From contig JAKPAC010000010.1 of NCBI GenBank assembly GCA_029779645.1, positions 1 to 64,000 of the forward strand: a stretch of DNA of 64,000 nt, given 5' to 3'. The notes below the pieces were generated by a model. It ran no database searches. It was not told the origin of the DNA and saw only the letters and a program-made list of their open reading frames with translations. Below, one piece after another: positions 57,682-64,000 of the stretch. The number at the start of each line of letters is the position of its first letter. Within the stretch, counting starts at the first letter, position 1. The position numbers and the translations under genes were made by a program. Source of the DNA: Actinomycetes bacterium (GTDB taxonomy: Bacteria; Actinomycetota; Actinomycetes; Actinomycetales; Microbacteriaceae).

Positions 57682-58740
57682 GTGTTTCGACTGCTGGGGG
57701 CCCTCATCACGGTGCTCTTCGCCATCGCTGTGGCGGTCACGACATGGCCGCAGTTCTTCCGCCTCGAGCACACCTTCCCGTTCGCCCAGATCGTCGCGCT
57801 GCGCGGCCCCCTGGTCGCCCTGCTGCTCGTCGCGACGCTGATCTTCCTCCTGCTCTCGCTCGCGCGCCCGCTTCGCGCGTTCGCGCTGGCGATGGCCGCC
57901 GTCGCGCTCATCGGCGGCGCGGCCGGCGGCGCGATCATGTTCTCGCGCGGCATCGGCTCCGGCACGCTCCCGCCCCAGACCGAGACCTCGCTGCGGGTGA
58001 TGACCTGGAACACGGCCGGCGAGTCGACGCCGCCCGGTACCATCGCGAGCGCCGCGGTGGCGATGGACGCCGACATCCTCTCGCTGCCCGAGACCAACGC
58101 GCACGCGGGCGAGGCGATCGCCATCGCGATGCGCGACATGGGCCGCCCGATGTGGGTGCTGCACGTGAACCTGGCGCCCGAGGTCAAGCTCGGCCCGGAC
58201 GCATGGACCACCACGATCCTGATCTCGCCGGAGCTCGGCGACTACTCGGTGATCCAGTCGTCGACCGACGGCTCGAGCAACACGACGATCGTGCCGAGCG
58301 CCGTGGCCATGCCCGTGGACGGCGACGGCCCGATCATCGTGGCGGTGCATGCTGTCGCGCCGCGCGAGAGCTACATGGAGACGTGGCGCGACGACCTGCG
58401 CTGGCTGGGCGACCAGTGCGCCGACGCCAGCGTGATCATGGCCGGCGACTTCAACGCGACGGTCGATCACATGGCCTCGTTCGGCGTCGGCGACGGCCAG
58501 CTCGGCCGCTGCCGGGACGCCGCCGGCGACACCGGCAACGGCGCCGTCGGCACCTGGTCGACGCGCTTCCCCGCGCTGCTGGGCGCGCCGATCGACCACG
58601 TGATGTACTCGACCGACTGGCAGCCGACCGGCTCGGTCGTGCTGCGCTCGTTCGATCAGAGCGGCAGCGATCATCGTCCGCTCGTGGTGCAGCTCGAACC
58701 CGCGGCCGCGCTCGAATCCGGCGCGGGCGACGGCCGGTGA
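57682..58740 (+). CDS. Membrane-anchored endonuclease/exonuclease/phosphatase family protein
   Basis: 352 aa from GTG 57682 (leaderless; an upstream frame extension has no support). Three N-terminal helices (about residues 3-19, 38-60, 67-90) precede an extracytoplasmic EEP domain with RVMTWNTAGES, ILSLPETNAHAG, AVHAVAP, IMAGDFNATVDH, and SGSDHRPLVVQL. All catalytic Asn, Glu, Asp and His positions of the DNase I-like fold are visible. The substrate outside the cell (lipid, nucleotide or DNA) is unknown. The next gene begins 16 nt later. Confidence 0.9.
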   Translation: MFRLLGALITVLFAIAVAVTTWPQFFRLEHTFPFAQIVALRGPLVALLLVATLIFLLLSLARPLRAFALAMAAVALIGGAAGGAIMFSRGIGSGTLPPQTETSLRVMTWNTAGESTPPGTIASAAVAMDADILSLPETNAHAGEAIAIAMRDMGRPMWVLHVNLAPEVKLGPDAWTTTILISPELGDYSVIQSSTDGSSNTTIVPSAVAMPVDGDGPIIVAVHAVAPRESYMETWRDDLRWLGDQCADASVIMAGDFNATVDHMASFGVGDGQLGRCRDAAGDTGNGAVGTWSTRFPALLGAPIDHVMYSTDWQPTGSVVLRSFDQSGSDHRPLVVQLEPAAALESGAGDGR

Positions 58741-58756
58741 TGGCAGACTTGAGGGC

Positions 58757-60166
58757 ATGAACGCCTCCGAGTCAGACGCCACCCAGGTCACCGTCACGAA
58801 CCGCCGGGCCCCGTTCCCGGCCGGCTTCATGCGCACGATCTCCGAGGGCTGGGCCGAGCGCCCCGAGCTCGTGCCGCCCCGGCGCGAGCAGGCCGACTAC
58901 GCGGCCGCGCGCCGCGCCGCCGTCTCGGCCGCGTTCCCGGGCAAGCGCCTGGTCGTCCCCGCCGGCGACGCGATGGTCCGCAGCAACGACACCGACTACC
59001 CGTTCCGCGCGCATTCCGCCTTCTCGCACCTGACGGGCTGGGCCTCCGACGCAGAGCCGGGCTCCATGCTGGTGTTCGAGCCGAGCGAGCAGGGGCACGA
59101 GATCACGCTGTACTTCCGCGAGCGCGCCGACCGGCACACCTCTGAGTTCTACTCCGATGCCTCCATCGGCGAGTTCTGGATCGGCCCGCGGCCCGCGCTG
59201 GCCGGCGTCGCGGCCGAGCTCGGCGTGGCCACCGCCCACATCGACGGGTTCCGCGCCGATGCCGAAGACCTGGTCGTCGGCGCCGATGCCGAGCTCACCC
59301 AGTTCGTGTCAGAGCTGCGCTTCGTGAAAGACGCGTACGAGATCGCCCAGATGCGCCTGGCGGTGGATGTCACGGCCCGTGGCTTCGACGACATCATCGC
59401 CGAGCTGCCGAGCGCCATCGCGCACCGCCGCGGCGAGCGCGTCGTCGAGGGCGTGTTCCACGCGCGCGCCCGCGCCGACGGCAACGAGGTCGGCTACTCG
59501 ACGATCGCCGCCTCCGGGCCGCACGCGTGCTACCTGCACTGGACCCGCAACGATGGCGTCGTCGCCCCGGGTGATCTGATCCTCATCGACGCCGGCGTCG
59601 AGGTCGACAGCCTCTACACGGCCGACATCACGCGCACGCTCCCGGTGAGCGGCACGTTCACCCCGATGCAGCGCCGGATCTACGACACCGTGCTGGAGGC
59701 CGCCGACGCGGCGTTCGCGGTCGCGAAGCCGGGGGTGCGGTTCCGCGCCGTGCACGAGGCCGCGATGGAGGTCATCGCCGCGCGCACCGCCGAGTGGGGC
59801 CTGCTGCCCGTGACGGCGCAGGAGGCGCTGGACGCCGACAGCGGCGGCCAGCACCGCCGCTACATGGTGCACGGCACCAGCCACCACCTCGGCATCGACG
59901 TGCACGACTGCGCGCAGGCGCGGCGCGAGATGTACTACGACGGCGAGATCCAGCCCGGCATGATCTTCACCATCGAGCCTGGGCTGTACTTCCAGGTCGA
60001 CGACCTGACCGTGCCCGAGGAGTACCGCGGCATCGGCGTGCGCATCGAAGACGACATCCTGATGACCGACGACGGCCCGGTCAACCTCTCGGCCGCGATC
60101 CCGCGCACCGCGGACGAGGTCGAGGCCTGGGTGCAGCGCCGCGAGCGCCCGGCCCTGGGCGCCTAG
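58757..60166 (+). CDS. pepP: Xaa-Pro aminopeptidase (M24B)
   Basis: 469 aa, ATG at 58757. An N-terminal creatinase-like domain (DYPFRAHSAFSHLTGW, YFRERADRHTSEFYSD) precedes a pita-bread domain with the five metal ligands: LIDAGVEVDSLYTADITRTLPV (two Asp), MVHGTSHHLGIDVHD (His), FTIEPGLYF (Glu) and GVRIEDDIL (Glu). It removes N-terminal residues preceding proline. CAGACT 7 nt before the ATG could give its own leaderless message, although the gene follows the EEP gene closely. Confidence 0.95.
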   Translation: MNASESDATQVTVTNRRAPFPAGFMRTISEGWAERPELVPPRREQADYAAARRAAVSAAFPGKRLVVPAGDAMVRSNDTDYPFRAHSAFSHLTGWASDAEPGSMLVFEPSEQGHEITLYFRERADRHTSEFYSDASIGEFWIGPRPALAGVAAELGVATAHIDGFRADAEDLVVGADAELTQFVSELRFVKDAYEIAQMRLAVDVTARGFDDIIAELPSAIAHRRGERVVEGVFHARARADGNEVGYSTIAASGPHACYLHWTRNDGVVAPGDLILIDAGVEVDSLYTADITRTLPVSGTFTPMQRRIYDTVLEAADAAFAVAKPGVRFRAVHEAAMEVIAARTAEWGLLPVTAQEALDADSGGQHRRYMVHGTSHHLGIDVHDCAQARREMYYDGEIQPGMIFTIEPGLYFQVDDLTVPEEYRGIGVRIEDDILMTDDGPVNLSAAIPRTADEVEAWVQRRERPALGA

Positions 60167-60195
60167 CGACCTCGAAACCGATCGCTCCGGAGCCC

Positions 60196-60954
60196 CTAGC
60201 GCCCGGCGTCCGCCTCGGCGCGCGGCAGGCGCTCGCCGTAGCGCGGCGGCTCCTGCCCGGCAGGCGCGGCCGGCGACTGCGGGGCGGCCTCGCCGGATCC
60301 GGGCTCGGGCGTGGGCGTCGGTGCGACACGGCCCGGCTCCCGGGCAGGTGCGGGGGTCGTGGGGGCGGCGGGCCGAGTGGCGTCCGCCGGGCGGGCACCG
60401 GGCGCGGCGGATGCCTCGGTTTCGGCCGCGCCGGAGCTCGAGGCCGCGGCGCTCGCGGCGCCCCCGGCCCCGGTGTGCTGGTGCTGGAGCACCTGCCGAG
60501 CCTTGTGCAGGCTCGCCGCCGCGACCGTGACGTCGAACGTCTCGGCGACCACCTGCACGACCGACGCGTAGTCGCGGCGACGGCGCACGAACGAGTAGCT
60601 GATCAGGCTCATGAGCATGCCGAATGCGATGCCGACGAACAGCACGCCCGCGAACAGCTGCATGGGCGCGTCGGGCATGCTCAGCACGATGATCGCCGCG
60701 AAGAGGATGCCCAGCAGGGCACCGTTGAGCGCGCCGGTGCGCGCGGCGGAGCCCCAGCCGAGCCGGCCGGTCACGCGCTCGATCGAGCGCAGCCCCGTGC
60801 CGACGATCGCGATGTCGCGCGCGGGCACCTCGCCGGCCACCAACGCGCTCACGGTCTTCTGCGCGCGGGTGTAGTCCGAAAAGCTGGCAACGGTCTCGCC
60901 GACCGGCGCGTTCGCCAGCGGGCTGCGCACCCGCGAGCTTCCCATCATGCTCAT
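60196..60954 (-). CDS. General stress protein (YflT/GSP17M-like) with two membrane helices
   Basis: 252 aa, ATG at 60954 with GGAAG upstream. The N-terminal region ETVASFSDYTRAQKTVSALVAGEVPARDIAIVG is the YflT/GSP17M alpha-beta motif. Two hydrophobic helices follow (GALNGALLGILFAAIIVLSM and FAGVLFVGIAFGMLMSLISY). The remainder is an Ala/Pro/Ser-rich tail of about 100 residues. As I recall, the actinobacterial version (Rv1234-like) is divergent from the MgtE_N/CBS gene, as here. Role unknown. Confidence 0.85.
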   Translation of the reverse strand: MSMMGSSRVRSPLANAPVGETVASFSDYTRAQKTVSALVAGEVPARDIAIVGTGLRSIERVTGRLGWGSAARTGALNGALLGILFAAIIVLSMPDAPMQLFAGVLFVGIAFGMLMSLISYSFVRRRRDYASVVQVVAETFDVTVAAASLHKARQVLQHQHTGAGGAASAAASSSGAAETEASAAPGARPADATRPAAPTTPAPAREPGRVAPTPTPEPGSGEAAPQSPAAPAGQEPPRYGERLPRAEADAGR

Positions 60955-61068
60955 GGCCACATTCTTCCACGGCGGCACTGCACGGAGGCTGTGCGCTCCC
61001 CCGGGCGCACCTCGGTGTGCCGCCCGACGCGCGTGGGTGCCGCACGCCGGCGGCGACGGCTGGGCGAC

Positions 61069-61074
61069 TACCCT
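61069..61074 (+). promoter_or_regulatory. -10 hexamer (TACCCT) of the MgtE_N/CBS operon
   Basis: AGAACC (6 nt) separates it from the GTG at 61081; predicts a leaderless mRNA. Confidence 0.55.
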
Positions 61075-61080
61075 AGAACC

Positions 61081-62409
61081 GTGAGCACGCAGAGGATCTT
61101 CGTCGCGCGCCTGATGGGGTGCACCGTCTTCGACCCTGCCGGTGACCGCGTCGGCAAGGTGCGCGACGTGATCGTCGTGTACCGCAAGAGCCATCCCCCG
61201 CGCGTGGTCGGGCTGGTGCTCGAGATCCCCGGCCGTCGCCAGGTGTTCATCTCGATCGGCCGGGTGACGAGCATCACCAACGGTCAGGTCATCACGACCG
61301 GGCTGATCAACGTGCGCCGCTTTCAGCAGCGCGGCGAGGAGGTACGCGTGCTCGCCGAGCTGCTCGGTCGCACCGTGCACTTCGTGGACGGCTCGGGCAC
61401 GGCGGTGATCGAGGACGTCGCGATCGAGAACGATCGTCTCGGGGAATGGGCCGTCAGCCAGCTGTTCCTGCGCAGGCCCAAGACCGGAGCATCCCGATTC
61501 TCGAAGGGCCCGACCACGTTCGCCGCGTGGGGCGAGGTCTACGAGCAGCACGCGCCCGGGCAGGCGCAGTCCGCCGAGCACCTGATCGCGAGCTTCTCCG
61601 AGCTCAAGCCCGCCGACCTCGCCAACACGCTGCTCGACCTCCCCGAGGTGCGCATGCTCGAGGTCGCCGACGAGCTCTCCGACGACCGTCTCGCCGACGC
61701 GCTCGAGGAGATGCCCGAGGAAGACCAGGTGCACATCCTCGAGCAGCTCGACGACGACCGCGCCGCCGACATCCTCGACGCGATGGAGCCCGACGACGCG
61801 GCCGACCTGCTCGGCCAGCTCCCCGAGGGCCGCCTCGAGCAGCTGCTCGACCTCATGGACCCGCACGAGGCCGAAGACGTGCGCATGCTCCTGCGCTACC
61901 ACCCCGACACGGCGGGCGGCCTGATGACGACCGAGCCGATCGTGCTCTCTGCCGACTCGACCGTCGCCGAGGCGCTCGCGATGATCCGCCGCCACGAGCT
62001 GCATCCCGCGCTCGCCGCGGCGGTGTTCATCACGCTGCCGCCCTACGAGACGCCCACGGGACGCCTCCTCGGGCTCGTCCACTTCCAGCGCATGCTGCGG
62101 TATCCCCCGCACGAGCGCCTCGGCGCGATCATCGACGAGAGCGTGGATGCCGTGCCCGCGACCGCCACGGCGGCGGAGGTCGCGCGCATGCTCGCGAGCT
62201 ACAACCTCGTGTCGGTGCCGGTGGTCGACACCGCGAACCGGCTCGTCGGCGCCGTGACGGTCGACGACGTGCTCGACTTCCTGCTGCCCGAAGACTGGCG
62301 CTCGCACGACGACCACTCCGGGAATCCGCCCGTCGATGCGGGCGCGGCGCGCGACGCCGGCCGCGCCCCTGTCCGCGCGATGGGCCGAGCCCCGGGCGGG
62401 CACGCGTGA
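61081..62409 (+). CDS. PRC-barrel / MgtE N-domain / CBS protein without transporter domain
   Basis: 442 aa, GTG at 61081. A PRC-barrel-like start (RIFVARLMGCTVFDPAGDRVGKVRDVIV) and a second barrel-like repeat (about 85-135) precede the MgtE superhelical N-domain (about 170-285; EMPEEDQVHILEQLDDDRAADILDAME, then DPHEAEDVRMLLRYHPDTAGGLMT) and a CBS pair (about 285-400). The five-helix Mg2+ channel domain is absent and the protein ends in a short basic tail. It may sense Mg2+ or nucleotides for a partner protein, perhaps the overlapping DUF1003 membrane protein. As I recall, matches Rv1232c. Confidence 0.9.
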   Translation: MSTQRIFVARLMGCTVFDPAGDRVGKVRDVIVVYRKSHPPRVVGLVLEIPGRRQVFISIGRVTSITNGQVITTGLINVRRFQQRGEEVRVLAELLGRTVHFVDGSGTAVIEDVAIENDRLGEWAVSQLFLRRPKTGASRFSKGPTTFAAWGEVYEQHAPGQAQSAEHLIASFSELKPADLANTLLDLPEVRMLEVADELSDDRLADALEEMPEEDQVHILEQLDDDRAADILDAMEPDDAADLLGQLPEGRLEQLLDLMDPHEAEDVRMLLRYHPDTAGGLMTTEPIVLSADSTVAEALAMIRRHELHPALAAAVFITLPPYETPTGRLLGLVHFQRMLRYPPHERLGAIIDESVDAVPATATAAEVARMLASYNLVSVPVVDTANRLVGAVTVDDVLDFLLPEDWRSHDDHSGNPPVDAGAARDAGRAPVRAMGRAPGGHA

Positions 62410-62960
62410 TGGCGCGCGCGCCTCGGCAGCCCACGTTCGACGCGCCGCGGAGCCTGCGCACGGGCGTGCTCCTCGGCGGCCGGGGCCCGCACCAGTCGCG
62501 CGACCGGTTCGGCCGGTTCACCGAGTGGGTCGCCCGCAAGATGGGCACCCCCGCGTTCCTGCTCGCGCTCAGCGCGTTCTGCGCCGCGTGGATCCTGTGG
62601 AACACCCTCGCCCCGATCGAGGCTCGGTTCGACTCGGCGGCCAACGGCTTCACGGCTCTCACGCTGATGCTCTCGCTGCAGGCCTCATACGCCGCGCCGC
62701 TCATCCTGCTCGCGCAGAACCGCCAGGATGACCGCGACCGGGTGCAGATCGAGCAGGACCGTCAGCGCGCCGAGCGCAACCTGGCCGACACCGAGTACCT
62801 CGCCCGAGAGATCGTGGCCCTGCGCATGGCGCTCGACGGCGTCGCGACGCGCGACGTGCTCCGCCAGGAGCTGCGCGCCCTGCTCGAGGGCCTCGACGAG
62901 CGCGACGCGCTGCGCGCCGACACCCCGGCCCAGCCCGAGAACCGAGGAGGCACCGCATGA
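62409..62960 (+). CDS. DUF1003 membrane protein
   Basis: 183 aa, ATG at 62409 overlapping the previous stop (TGATG). Two hydrophobic helices (GTPAFLLALSAFCAAWILWN, about residues 46-65, and FTALTLMLSLQASYAAPLILLAQ, about 81-103) flank N-x-L-x-P-x-x-A-R-F-D, then a charged coiled-coil (QDDRDRVQIEQDRQRAERNLADTEYLA). This is the standard DUF1003 layout; function unknown. Overlaps mrp, so the three genes form one operon. Confidence 0.92.
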   Translation: MARAPRQPTFDAPRSLRTGVLLGGRGPHQSRDRFGRFTEWVARKMGTPAFLLALSAFCAAWILWNTLAPIEARFDSAANGFTALTLMLSLQASYAAPLILLAQNRQDDRDRVQIEQDRQRAERNLADTEYLAREIVALRMALDGVATRDVLRQELRALLEGLDERDALRADTPAQPENRGGTA

Positions 62961-64000
62961 CCCTCGCGAACGCCGACGACATCCGCCGCGCCCTCGCCAC
63001 CGTGATCGACCCCGAGATCCGCCGGCCGATCACCGAGCTCGACATGGTCGGCGACGTGGCCGTCGACGCCGACGGCCACGCGCACGTCGACATCCGCCTC
63101 ACCATCGTCGGCTGCCCCGCCGCCGACGCGATCGAGGCGGGGGTGGATGCCGCGGTCCGCGCCGTGCCCGGCGTCACCGCCGCGACGATCGAGGTCGGCG
63201 TGATGTCGCCTGAGCAGCGCCGCGCGCTCACGGAGCGCCTGCGCGGCGGCCGCGCGGCGCGCGTCATGCCCTTCGGCCCCGACTCGCTCACCCGCGTGCT
63301 GGCGGTGACCAGCGGCAAGGGCGGCGTGGGCAAGTCGACCCTCACGGCGAACCTCGCGGTCGCGCTCGCCGAGCGCGGCGTGCGCGTCGGAGTGATCGAC
63401 GCCGATGTGCACGGCTTCTCGATCCCCGGCCTGCTCGGGCTGGTGCGCGACGGCCGCCCGCCCTCGCCCACCCGCGTCGGCGACCTCATCCTGCCGCCCG
63501 TCGCCTACGGCGTGAAGGTCATCTCGATCGGGATGTTCCTGCGCGAGGGCGACTCGGGCGCCGTCGTGTGGCGCGGCCCGATGCTGCACCGCACCCTCAG
63601 CCAGTTCTTGAACGAGGTGTTCTTCGGCGACCTCGACATCCTCCTGATCGACATGCCGCCGGGCACCGGCGACATGGCGATCTCGGTGGGCCAGACCCTG
63701 CCCCACGCCGAGGTGCTGGTCGTGACGACCCCGCAGGCCGCGGCCGCCGAGGTGGCCGTGCGCAGCGGCGTCGCCGCCCGCCAGACCGGGCAGCGCGTGA
63801 TCGGCGTGGTCGAGAACATGGGCCCGCTCAGCCTGCCCGACGGCACGGTGCTCTCGCTGTTCGGCGAGGGCGGGGGCGTCGCGGTCGCAGCCGCGCTCGG
63901 CACCGAGGAGGCGCCGGTGCCGCTGCTCGGCTCCGTGCCCCTGAGCACGGGCCTGCGCGAGGGCGGCGACGACGGCGTGCCGGTGGTGCTCGCCCGGCCC
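62957..64000 (+). CDS. mrp: Mrp/ApbC-type P-loop ATPase (Fe-S carrier), 3' end outside the window
   Basis: 348 codons visible; runs off the right edge. ATG at 62957 overlaps the DUF1003 stop (ATGA). An N-terminal MIP18-like domain (DDIRRALATVIDPEIRRPI, with LTIVGCPAADAIE, about residues 7-85) precedes the deviant Walker A SGKGGVGKST (about 118-127), ADVHGFSIPGLLGL, LIDMPPGTGDMAISV and VTTPQAAAAEVA. The family binds and transfers [4Fe-4S] clusters; the C-terminal CxxC is expected but I do not see it in the part available. Downstream of MgtE_N/CBS and DUF1003, as in the Rv1229c region. Confidence 0.95.
   Translation, partial: MTLANADDIRRALATVIDPEIRRPITELDMVGDVAVDADGHAHVDIRLTIVGCPAADAIEAGVDAAVRAVPGVTAATIEVGVMSPEQRRALTERLRGGRAARVMPFGPDSLTRVLAVTSGKGGVGKSTLTANLAVALAERGVRVGVIDADVHGFSIPGLLGLVRDGRPPSPTRVGDLILPPVAYGVKVISIGMFLREGDSGAVVWRGPMLHRTLSQFLNEVFFGDLDILLIDMPPGTGDMAISVGQTLPHAEVLVVTTPQAAAAEVAVRSGVAARQTGQRVIGVVENMGPLSLPDGTVLSLFGEGGGVAVAAALGTEEAPVPLLGSVPLSTGLREGGDDGVPVVLARP

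Overview
The window is a high-GC (roughly 70% by eye) actinobacterial chromosome segment, most likely from a Microbacteriaceae member (Microbacterium-like). The grounds are gene content and order (Tad pilus genes, poly(polyol-phosphate) transferases, AdnAB, Ku/LigD, UPF0182, DUF3039, DUF3107), the codon bias, many GTG starts, and frequent ATGA/GTGA start-stop overlaps. The family assignment is inference; no rRNA is present to confirm it. There is no CRISPR array and no complete mobile element.

Left edge (1-4.0 kb): the end of an integrated element, with a partial large serine recombinase and a small coupled ORF. It abuts a Tad secretion cluster (tadA-tadB-tadC) whose downstream pilin-like gene is cut off inside its membrane helix, which looks like an insertion scar. 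Next come an NCS2 purine permease, a small membrane protein and tRNA-Leu(UAG). A heavy-metal operon (HMA metallochaperone, P1B-type ATPase, Crp/Fnr regulator) has an FNR-type box in front of it. A DedA protein and the divergent bacterial NHEJ pair ku/ligD follow.

Middle (13.6-35 kb): a CDF exporter with rdgB-rph-murI, pncB, DUF3039, and an ABC exporter whose ATPase carries an unusual 320-residue Ala/Lys/Pro- and Glu/Pro-rich N-terminal tail. A cell-wall glycopolymer region (nucleotidyltransferase, GT2 glycosyltransferase, three TagF/TagB-like transferases) comes next, then an HtrA protease operon and initiator tRNA-fMet. Beside that tRNA lie two broken genes that look like debris of old integration, followed by an alpha/beta hydrolase and an AlkD-like repair protein.

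Right (35-56 kb): a block that, as I remember the M. tuberculosis map, parallels Rv3193c-Rv3211: UPF0182, PDZ-Lon protease, DUF2342 metalloprotease, ThiF/cyclodehydratase-like protein, uvrD2, nudC, adnB-adnA, DUF3107, ferritin-like protein and DEAD-box helicase. The final part (56-64 kb) has a PLDc_N-SHOCT membrane protein, PHP phosphoesterase, membrane EEP hydrolase, Xaa-Pro aminopeptidase, a general-stress protein, and an MgtE_N/CBS-DUF1003-mrp operon that runs off the window.

A recurrent regulatory theme is a -10 hexamer (TAGGCT, TACCCT, TAAGAT and similar) lying 6-7 nt before the start codon in at least a dozen genes, which predicts leaderless mRNAs. No stretch over 300 bases lacks a gene. 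The longest gene-free stretches are 9214-9454 and 21903-22144, which hold promoters and, in the first, the FNR-type box.
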